NCBI GenBank assembly: GCA_003508005.1
Contig: DNUE01000024.1
Span: 1,996 to 7,265 of the forward strand
Length of the DNA: 5,270 nucleotides
DNA from: Desulfobulbaceae bacterium
GTDB taxonomy: Bacteria; Desulfobacterota; Desulfobulbia; Desulfobulbales; Desulfobulbaceae
Direction: 5' to 3'
The translations under genes and the position numbers were made by a program. Shown here one piece after another: positions 1-5,270 of this stretch. The notes beneath the pieces are model-generated. The model searched no databases and was not told where the DNA came from. It saw only the letters and a program-made list of their open reading frames with translations. The stretch's first letter is position 1, and every line of letters begins with the position of its first letter.

Positions 1-19
1 CTTTGCCCATCCTACCTCT

Positions 20-36
20 ACTGACCACTGACCACT
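20..36. repeat. Short 7-bp tandem repeat (about 2.4 copies)
   Basis: The unit CTGACCA occurs at 21-27 and 28-34, and the period-7 match extends one base left and two bases right. It lies in the non-coding leader upstream of the repair fusion gene. No function is evident. It could be chance or a small slippage repeat, and on its own it does not resemble a recognised operator. Confidence 0.4.
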
Positions 37-41
37 TGGGT

Positions 42-58
42 TGCGGGGTTATCCCGCG
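42..58. repeat. Small GC-rich inverted repeat (hairpin) in leader
   Basis: GCGGG at 43-47 is complementary to CCCGC at 53-57 around a five-base GTTAT loop, and the stem may extend by G-U pairs at both ends. No T-run follows on the plus strand and no clear one follows on the minus strand, so it does not qualify as a standard intrinsic terminator. It could be the remains of a terminator for a gene left of the window, an operator-like palindrome, or chance. Confidence 0.3.
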
Positions 59-139
59 TCAGCACTTTAACGGCCCTGAACAATATGCCTGTTTAGCAAA
101 TCATTTAACCGGCCTCCCCGGCCATGTGTAACCGTCGCC

Positions 140-1606
140 ATGTCCATTGATATCGATAAAGTCTTATCCATTCTCGAAGAGGAGGTCCGTGACTATCAGG
201 TTCCGGTGGTGGATCTGATCGCGGTCCAGACCCATGATCCTTTCAAGGTGCTGGTGGCCACCATCCTCTCGGCCCGAACCAAGGACGAGGTGACCGCCCA
301 GGCCGCCGCCCGTCTGTTCGCCAGGGCCGCAACCCCCCAGGAGTTGGCCGCGCTCGATGAGCCGACCCTGCAAAAACTGATCTATCCGGTTGGATTTTAC
401 AAAAACAAGGCCGGATACCTGGCGGCCCTGCCCGCTGTCCTGGAAAAGAATTTTGGTTCTCAGGTGCCGGATGACATCGACCAGCTCGTCACCCTGCCCG
501 GTGTTGGCCGGAAGACCGCCAATCTGGTGCGGGCGGTGGGGTTTGGCAAACCGGCCATCTGTGTGGATACCCATGTCCACCGGATCATGAATATCTGGGG
601 GTACGTGCGGACGAAGACACCGCTGGAGACCGAGATGGCGCTGCGGGAAAAGCTTCCCGAAAAATACTGGATTCGGGTCAACTCCCTGCTCGTGGCCTTT
701 GGCCAGAAGACCTGCCGACCGGTGGGGCCGCACTGTGAAACCTGCGTGCTTGCCTCTCTGTGTCCCCGAATCGGCGTGACCCCGAGAAAGTTGCGGCCGC
801 TGCCGAAGGTGGAGGATGGCGAGGGTCTTATGCGGGAGGGGGCGGTTAAACGGCTGATCTCGTGGAATGTCAACGGCCTGCGCGCGGCGATCAAGAACGG
901 CTTTACCGAGACGGTGCGGAGTCTGGCCCCGGACATCCTGGCCTTGCAGGAGATCAAGGCTGTGCCCGAGCAGTTGCCGGAGGAGGTGCGGGAACTGGAG
1001 GGATTTAGCAGCTATTTCTATCCGGCCCTGAAAAAAGGCTATTCCGGCGTTGCCGCCTACAGCCGCATGCCGGCGGACTCTATCCGGCATGGCATCGGTG
1101 ATCCCCGTTTTGATGAGGAGGGGCGGGTGTTGACCCTGGAGTTTGCGGATTTTTATTTTGTGAACTGCTATTTTCCCAATTCCCGACACGATCTGAGCCG
1201 ACTGGATCTGAAACAGGAGTTTAACCGGGCGGTGCAGGAGTTCGCGCAAGGGTTGGCCGCCAAGAAGTCGGTGGTCATTTGTGGAGACTTTAACGTCGCG
1301 CACACCGAAAAAGACCTGGCCAACCCGGCGGCCAATGTCAGGAACGCCGGGTTTACGGTGGAAGAGAGGCAAGGGCTCGATGATTATATCAAGGCGGGAT
1401 GGATTGATACCTTCCGGGCCTACAATCAGGAACCCGGACGCTACTCCTGGTGGAGTTATCGCGGCAACGCCCGCGAGCGGAACATCGGCTGGCGTATTGA
1501 TTACTTCCTTGTCGATCCCGCCAGCCGGGCGCGTATGGTGGGAGCCGACATCCTGGACGATATCCCCGGCTCGGATCACTGTCCGGTGGTGCTGGATTTC
1601 AAGTGA
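140..1606 (+). CDS. Bifunctional DNA repair protein: endonuclease III fused to exonuclease III-type AP endonuclease
   Basis: This 488-residue protein carries two complete repair enzymes. Residues about 1-212 are endonuclease III (Nth), a DNA glycosylase/AP lyase for oxidised pyrimidines. The helix-hairpin-helix LPGVGRKTANLV (119-130) contains the catalytic Lys125, the catalytic Asp is D143 in VDTH, and Cys192, 199, 202 and 208 have the C-X6-C-X2-C-X5-C spacing of the 4Fe-4S loop. Residues about 237-488 are an ExoIII/ExoA AP endonuclease with all expected active-site motifs: N243 (SWNVNG), E271 (QEIKA), Y344 (CYFPNS), D383/N385 (GDFN), D454 (RIDY) and D479-H480 (GSDHCP). Each part is close to the length of the free-standing enzyme (roughly 210 and 250-270 residues), joined by a charged linker of about 25 residues. 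ATG 140 is the only standard start after an in-frame stop at 77-79, although no clear Shine-Dalgarno precedes it. There is no frameshift or stop at the junction. Domain identities are firm; a single fused product is inferred from the open frame. Confidence 0.94.
   Translation: MSIDIDKVLSILEEEVRDYQVPVVDLIAVQTHDPFKVLVATILSARTKDEVTAQAAARLFARAATPQELAALDEPTLQKLIYPVGFYKNKAGYLAALPAVLEKNFGSQVPDDIDQLVTLPGVGRKTANLVRAVGFGKPAICVDTHVHRIMNIWGYVRTKTPLETEMALREKLPEKYWIRVNSLLVAFGQKTCRPVGPHCETCVLASLCPRIGVTPRKLRPLPKVEDGEGLMREGAVKRLISWNVNGLRAAIKNGFTETVRSLAPDILALQEIKAVPEQLPEEVRELEGFSSYFYPALKKGYSGVAAYSRMPADSIRHGIGDPRFDEEGRVLTLEFADFYFVNCYFPNSRHDLSRLDLKQEFNRAVQEFAQGLAAKKSVVICGDFNVAHTEKDLANPAANVRNAGFTVEERQGLDDYIKAGWIDTFRAYNQEPGRYSWWSYRGNARERNIGWRIDYFLVDPASRARMVGADILDDIPGSDHCPVVLDFK
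811..832 (+). promoter_or_regulatory. Possible internal ribosome binding site and ATG start for the Xth half
   Basis: Within the fusion gene, in-frame ATG 830-832 (Met231) lies just before the ExoIII domain and would give a 258-residue protein beginning six residues before the conserved LISWNVNGLRA. GGAGG at 811-815 and GAGGG at 821-825 precede it. The first is about 14 bases away (long) and the second 4 bases away (short), so neither has ideal spacing, and purine-rich runs are common in GC-rich coding DNA. It may be a functional second start, a relic of a once separate xth gene, or coincidence. Confidence 0.3.
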
Positions 1607-1621
1607 GGGTTTCTGGCGGGG

Positions 1622-2422
1622 TTACCTGTTTTGACTGCGTGCGCGAACAAGCCAGATCAGGCTGCCGCCCAGAATCATGGCCATGCTCAGGAGCTGGCCC
1701 ATGGTCAAGGGGCCGAAGAGAAAGCCGAGCTGCGGATCCGGCTCGCGGGCCAGTTCCACCAGTGATCGCAGCAGTCCGTAGCCGATGAGAAAGAGGCAAC
1801 CGATGCTGCCGTGCGGCCAGCCCCGCTGTCCCTGCCAGGGCCGCTCTTTCTGCGACCAGAGGATGGTGAACAGAACCACGCCTTCCAGCAGCATTTCGTA
1901 GAGCTGGGACGGGTGGCGGGGCAGGGGGCCGCCGCCGGGAAAGATCATGCCCCAGGGTAGGCTGGTGGCACGGCCGTACAGTTCACCATTGATGAAGTTG
2001 CCCAGCCGTCCCAGCCCCAGACCAATGGGGATGGTTGCCACATAGATGTCCGCCACCTTCCAGTAATTAATCTTTTTTTGGCGGAGATAGAGCCAGCCGC
2101 CGAGCATCACCCCGATACAGGCGCCGTGGAAGGACATGCCTCCGGTCCAGGTGGCCGGGATCTCCAGGGGATGGCGCAGGTAATAGGAAAAATTATAAAA
2201 CAGGACATAGCCGATCCTGCCGCCCAGCACCACCGAGAGGATGAGCGCCAGGTTGAGGTTTTCAAACCAGGGTTCCAGCTCCCGGAAGGCAAAGCGCTGA
2301 ATCTGGCGGCGGACGAGGAAATAACTGGCCGTGAACCCCAGGACGTACATCAGTCCATACCAGCGGACATGCAGCGGCCCCAGGGAAAAGATGATCGGAT
2401 CGATGTGGGGGAAGGGGATCAT
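1622..2422 (-). CDS. lgt: Prolipoprotein diacylglyceryl transferase Lgt
   Basis: Lgt moves a diacylglyceryl group from phosphatidylglycerol to the lipobox cysteine of prolipoproteins, the first step of lipoprotein maturation in the inner membrane. The 266-residue length is normal for the family. The N-terminus (IDPIIFSLGPLHVRWYGLMY) is typical. H99 lies in the TGGMSFHG motif, the family signature GLGRLGNFINGELYGR spans residues 136-151 with R139, N142 and E147, RHPSQLYE follows at 169-176, and the late conserved block has R219, E223 and REPD (226-229). About seven hydrophobic segments fit an integral membrane protein. The gene is third in the minus-strand operon, and its ATG overlaps the mnmG stop. 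AGGA directly abuts the ATG and no well-spaced Shine-Dalgarno is seen, consistent with translation coupled to mnmG. All key residues are present and I see no damage. Confidence 0.96.
   Translation of the reverse strand: MIPFPHIDPIIFSLGPLHVRWYGLMYVLGFTASYFLVRRQIQRFAFRELEPWFENLNLALILSVVLGGRIGYVLFYNFSYYLRHPLEIPATWTGGMSFHGACIGVMLGGWLYLRQKKINYWKVADIYVATIPIGLGLGRLGNFINGELYGRATSLPWGMIFPGGGPLPRHPSQLYEMLLEGVVLFTILWSQKERPWQGQRGWPHGSIGCLFLIGYGLLRSLVELAREPDPQLGFLFGPLTMGQLLSMAMILGGSLIWLVRARSQNR
2419..2422 (-). promoter_or_regulatory. ATGA stop/start overlap joining mnmG and lgt
   Basis: On the minus strand the lgt start ATG (2422-2420) overlaps the mnmG stop TGA (2421-2419). This arrangement commonly allows a terminating ribosome to restart on the next gene. 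The absence of a properly spaced ribosome binding site for lgt supports coupling. The overlap is seen directly; coupling is inferred. Confidence 0.8.
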
Positions 2423-4341
2423 TCCTGGCCCGCCGGTGTCTTCTTGCCCATTTTTTTCAGATGCACCTGCAATACCGAGATGGCCGCCGGGGTAATCCCG
2501 GAGATCCGCGAGGCCTGGCCCAGGGAGGCGGGCCGCACGGTGGAGAGCTTCTGCACCACCTCGTTCGACAGTCCCGCCAGCCCCTTGTACTCCATGTCTT
2601 CCGGCAGGGCCATGGCCTCCATCTTTTTAAACCTGTCCACCTGTTCCTGCTGACGCTGGATATAGCCGTGAAATTTGATCTGCAACTGGATCTCCTCCTT
2701 CACGTCTGAGTCCGCCAGTTCCCGGATACGTCCCTGATTTTCCGCGCCCAAGGGGAGCCGCGCCAGTTCCGCCAGGCCCAGCTCGGGTCGGCGGAGGAGT
2801 TCGGCCAGGGACATCTTCTGCTTGAGTTCAACACTGCCCAGGGTTTGCAGGGCGTCATTGACTGCCTGATCGGGCTTCACCGCCATCGATTCGAGGAGCA
2901 GCACCCCCTGTTCAATGGCCGTCTGTTTCTTTTGAAAGCGGTGATAGTCGGCGTCACCGAGAAGCCCGATATCATGGCCGATGCGGCAGAGGCGGGTGTC
3001 GGCGTTATCCTCGCGCAGCAGCAGCCGGTATTCGGCGCGGGAGGTGAAGAGCCGGTAGGGCTCCTTGGTGCCGCAGGTGATCAGGTCGTCGATCAAGACC
3101 CCGATATAGGCCTGGGAGCGGTCGAGCACCAGTGGCTCCTGGCCGCGCGCGTAATGAACGGCGTTAATCGCCGCCATCAACCCCTGGGCGGCGGCCTCTT
3201 CATAGCCGGAGGTGCCGTTGATCTGGCCGGCGAGAAACAGACCGTGGATGCGCTTGGTCTCCAGCGAGGCCTTTAGCTCCAGGGGATCGACATAGTCATA
3301 CTCGATGGCATAGCCGGGGCGGATAATCCGCGCCTGCTCCAGCCCCTTGATGCTGCGGAGCATGGCGATCTGGGTGGTCAGCGGCAGGCTGGTGGGCAGG
3401 CCATTGGGGTAGACCTCGGTGGTTTCAAGTCCTTCGGGTTCGAGGAAGACCTGGTGCCGGTCCTTTTCCGGAAAGCGCATGACCTTGTCCTCGATGGAGG
3501 GGCAGTAGCGGGCCCCGATCCCTTCGATGATCCCGGCGTACATGGGGGAGCGGTCGATGCCCGCGCGGATGGCGGCATGGGTTGCTTCGTTGGTATAGGT
3601 GATATGGCAGGGCCGCTGGGGCAGGACGTAGCCGCCCATGCTGCTGAAGGAAAAATGGGCCGGGGGCTGGTCGCTGTGCTGGATTTCGAGCGCGGAGTAA
3701 TCGATACTGTCGGCGGCGATGCGCGGCACGGTGCCGGTCTTCATCCGGCCCACCCGGAATCCGGCCTCCTTGAACCATTGGGCCAGGCTGGTGGAGGGGT
3801 TGTCGCCCATGCGCCCGGCGGGGAAGTGTTTGAGTCCCACATGGATCAGGCCGTTTAAGAAGGTGCCGGTGGCCACCACCACGGCCTTGACCCGGATCTC
3901 TTCTTCCAGGGAGGTGATAAGGCCGCAGATCTGGCCATCTTCCACGATAAGTGAATCCACCACCGTCTGCCGGATCTCCAGGTTTTCCTGATTTTCGAGC
4001 ACCGATTTCATCCGCAGCCGGTAGAGCAGACGGTCGGCCTGGGCCCGGGAAGAGCGAACGGCCGGGCCCTTGCTGGTGTTGAGCCGCCGGAACTGGATGG
4101 AGGTGGCGTCAATGTTTTTCGCCATCTCGCCGCCCAGGGCGTCAATCTCCCGCACCAGATGGCCCTTGGCCAGGCCGCCGATGGCGGGATTGCAGGACAT
4201 GGCGCCGATGGTATCGACGTTGATGACCGCCACCAGGGTGCGGCAGCCCATGCGCGCGGCAGCGAGAGCCGCCTCGCAACCGGCATGCCCGGCACCGATC
4301 ACGGCGATGTCATAGGTATTCAGATCTTGATAAAAGGGCAT
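2419..4341 (-). CDS. mnmG: tRNA uridine-5-carboxymethylaminomethyl modification enzyme MnmG (GidA)
   Basis: MnmG is the FAD-dependent partner of the GTPase MnmE. The complex installs the (carboxymethyl)aminomethyl group at C5 of wobble uridine 34 in several tRNAs, in the cytoplasm. The 640-residue length is typical. The dinucleotide-binding motif GAGHAG is at 16-21, followed by MSCNPAIGG (48-56) with the conserved Cys50, GTFLNG (159-164), RYCPSIEDK (278-286) with the second conserved Cys280, HQVFLEPEG (296-304), GYEEAAAQG (379-387) and RLFTSRAEYRLLLREDNAD (430-448). The C-terminal helical domain, which in the family contacts MnmE and tRNA, is intact and includes YKGLAGLSNEVVQKLS (585-600) and RISGITPAAISVL (612-624). 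The ATG lies 4 bases after the methyltransferase stop, with a weak AGAGG about 12 bases upstream. mnmE is not in the window. The neighbours differ from the frequent mnmG-rsmG pairing. Confidence 0.97.
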   Translation of the reverse strand: MPFYQDLNTYDIAVIGAGHAGCEAALAAARMGCRTLVAVINVDTIGAMSCNPAIGGLAKGHLVREIDALGGEMAKNIDATSIQFRRLNTSKGPAVRSSRAQADRLLYRLRMKSVLENQENLEIRQTVVDSLIVEDGQICGLITSLEEEIRVKAVVVATGTFLNGLIHVGLKHFPAGRMGDNPSTSLAQWFKEAGFRVGRMKTGTVPRIAADSIDYSALEIQHSDQPPAHFSFSSMGGYVLPQRPCHITYTNEATHAAIRAGIDRSPMYAGIIEGIGARYCPSIEDKVMRFPEKDRHQVFLEPEGLETTEVYPNGLPTSLPLTTQIAMLRSIKGLEQARIIRPGYAIEYDYVDPLELKASLETKRIHGLFLAGQINGTSGYEEAAAQGLMAAINAVHYARGQEPLVLDRSQAYIGVLIDDLITCGTKEPYRLFTSRAEYRLLLREDNADTRLCRIGHDIGLLGDADYHRFQKKQTAIEQGVLLLESMAVKPDQAVNDALQTLGSVELKQKMSLAELLRRPELGLAELARLPLGAENQGRIRELADSDVKEEIQLQIKFHGYIQRQQEQVDRFKKMEAMALPEDMEYKGLAGLSNEVVQKLSTVRPASLGQASRISGITPAAISVLQVHLKKMGKKTPAGQE

Positions 4342-4345
4342 TTTG

Positions 4346-5194
4346 TCAGCAGGCCTCTGGGGTAATTTCTTTTCTCCACCAGATCAAGGCCCAGCGGGGA
4401 GGATGTTCGCGGCGGATGGTAATCTGTTTTCCGGCGGTGTGGATAATCCGTGAGACGAGATAGCCGCGCAGCGCGTCTTCTTCTTTGGGGGAAAGATCCT
4501 TCAACATCCAGCCATAGGCCTGCACGGCCTCGTCCATGTTGGCAAAGACGATGTCCCGCTCCAGATGAAGGATGTCAATACAGGGGTGAATTCCCAGGCT
4601 GTAGAGAATGTTAAAGGTATAGATATAGTCCGGGCCGGATTGAAAGTCCCGGCCCACTGCCGCAAACGCCCCGGGATCAAAGGGCGTGGGGGTGATCCGG
4701 TCAGCGATGAAGACATATTTGCGGGCAATGGCGTTGAGCTTTCGCAGGGCGGCCGCCAGATCCTCAACCGCCAGTGAGCGCGAGGCGATGGCAATATCAT
4801 GCTGTCCTATCCCTAACTGCTGCCAGTCGTCCTCCCATGCCCCCTGGATGGTGCTGATATTCGCGATATTTTCCTCTTGCGCCGTTCTTGTCAGTACCTC
4901 CAGCATTCGGCTTGAGTAGTCGACAGCGGTCACCGAGCGTACCCTTGCCGCCAGCGGGATGGCCAGAGTTCCCGGCCCCGATCCCATGTCGAGCACGGTA
5001 AGGTCCGGGGTCAGCGGTAATTTGTCCAGTAAAAGCGAGGAGTAGCAGGAGCCCGCGTTTCTGGAGGCAAAGGATTCGGCCTTTTTGTCCCAGTCCGCCG
5101 CCCCCTTGCTCGACCATGACTTTTGTTTTCTCGCATTCCGCCAGAGCAGGCTCCAGTCGATATCCGCCAATGTTGATTCAAGGGGTATGGGCAT
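4346..5194 (-). CDS. Class I SAM-dependent methyltransferase, substrate unknown
   Basis: The protein is 282 residues from ATG 5194. An in-frame TTG at 5209 would add five residues (287 in all; numbering below uses that longer form), and an in-frame stop lies a little further upstream. Neither start has a convincing Shine-Dalgarno, so I prefer the ATG. The Rossmann-fold SAM-binding glycine motif VLDMGSGPG is at 72-80, the motif II acidic residue D97 is in TAVDYS, GAWED is at 123-127, and the motif IV region DIAIASRSLAV is at 138-148. There is no NPPY-type catalytic motif. The N-terminal block DWSLLWRNARKQKSW (18-32) and the C-terminal part (about 175-287, ending RWALIWWRK) flank the core and may form a substrate-binding cap. 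No signal peptide or membrane segment is seen, so it is probably cytoplasmic. It is first in the operon, 4 bases before mnmG. It does not match RsmG, which is shorter and lacks this N-terminal block. The substrate could be a small molecule, protein or RNA; I do not recognise the family. Confidence 0.85.
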   Translation of the reverse strand: MPIPLESTLADIDWSLLWRNARKQKSWSSKGAADWDKKAESFASRNAGSCYSSLLLDKLPLTPDLTVLDMGSGPGTLAIPLAARVRSVTAVDYSSRMLEVLTRTAQEENIANISTIQGAWEDDWQQLGIGQHDIAIASRSLAVEDLAAALRKLNAIARKYVFIADRITPTPFDPGAFAAVGRDFQSGPDYIYTFNILYSLGIHPCIDILHLERDIVFANMDEAVQAYGWMLKDLSPKEEDALRGYLVSRIIHTAGKQITIRREHPPRWALIWWRKEITPEAC

Positions 5195-5270
5195 GAGGGG
5201 TACGCACAATGAGAAAAATCCGAAGTGTTGATTGGAAACCTTTTAAGAGAAAATGAAAAATAGCACAGCT

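Noticed and set aside
109..123. CCGGCC repeated at 109-114 and 118-123 as an operator or RBS-sequestering hairpin
   Set aside because: CCGG and GGCC are self-complementary, so a four-base stem arises trivially in GC-rich DNA. It does not cover a ribosome binding site I can identify.
164..1579. A 471-codon open frame on the minus strand antisense to the repair fusion gene
   Set aside because: It mirrors the codon phase of the plus-strand gene, a usual side effect of GC-rich coding DNA. The translation is rich in His, Arg, Gly and Pro with no recognisable domain, while the plus-strand frame contains two complete known enzymes.
2072..2080. Slippery sequence A AAA AAG in the ribosomal -1 frameshift phase in lgt (codons 115-117)
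   Set aside because: A -1 slip would meet TAA almost at once and give a truncated, presumably inactive Lgt of about 118 residues. I see no stimulatory structure, and Gln-Lys-Lys encoded this way is ordinary.
2845..3276. Plus-strand open frames antisense to mnmG, including this one and 3454-3858
   Set aside because: They are shadows of mnmG, with no recognisable motif and no ribosome binding site; mnmG is complete and conserved through this stretch.
4346..5194. The methyltransferase as RsmG (GidB), the common mnmG neighbour
   Set aside because: RsmG is about 210 residues and usually lies downstream of mnmG. This protein is about 282 residues, lies upstream, has an extra N-terminal block and C-terminal extension, and has a different SAM-motif context.

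Overview
The window is a compact, GC-rich bacterial chromosomal segment with four intact protein-coding genes. I see no mobile element, CRISPR array, tRNA or rRNA. A diacylglyceryl transferase (Lgt) together with a standard bacterial MnmG shows it is bacterial. The overall style suggests a deltaproteobacterium-like (Desulfobacterota) Gram-negative, but that placement is an impression from sequence feel, not a demonstrated result.

Layout: positions 1-139 are a leader with a short tandem repeat and a small GC hairpin. Positions 140-1606 (+) hold one long gene that fuses a complete endonuclease III (Nth) domain to a complete exonuclease III-type AP endonuclease (Xth/ExoA) domain. After only 15 bases comes the end of a three-gene cluster on the opposite strand. 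In its transcription order this is an orphan SAM-dependent methyltransferase (start near 5194, end 4346), mnmG (4341-2419) and lgt (2422-1622). The methyltransferase and mnmG are 4 bases apart, and mnmG and lgt overlap by the ATGA arrangement, so the three are almost certainly co-transcribed. Positions 5195-5270 are a short AT-richer stretch that probably contains the operon's promoter, but I could not assign -35/-10 boxes with confidence.

How the genes work together: the fusion joins two consecutive steps of base excision repair. The Nth half removes oxidised pyrimidines and nicks the abasic site, leaving a blocked 3' end. The Xth half can hydrolyse intact abasic sites and clean that blocked end for DNA polymerase. 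The minus-strand operon mixes tRNA wobble-uridine modification (MnmG), lipoprotein lipidation (Lgt) and a methyltransferase of unknown substrate, with no obvious shared pathway. The fusion is the most noteworthy item. Nothing else here looks like an unknown multi-gene system.
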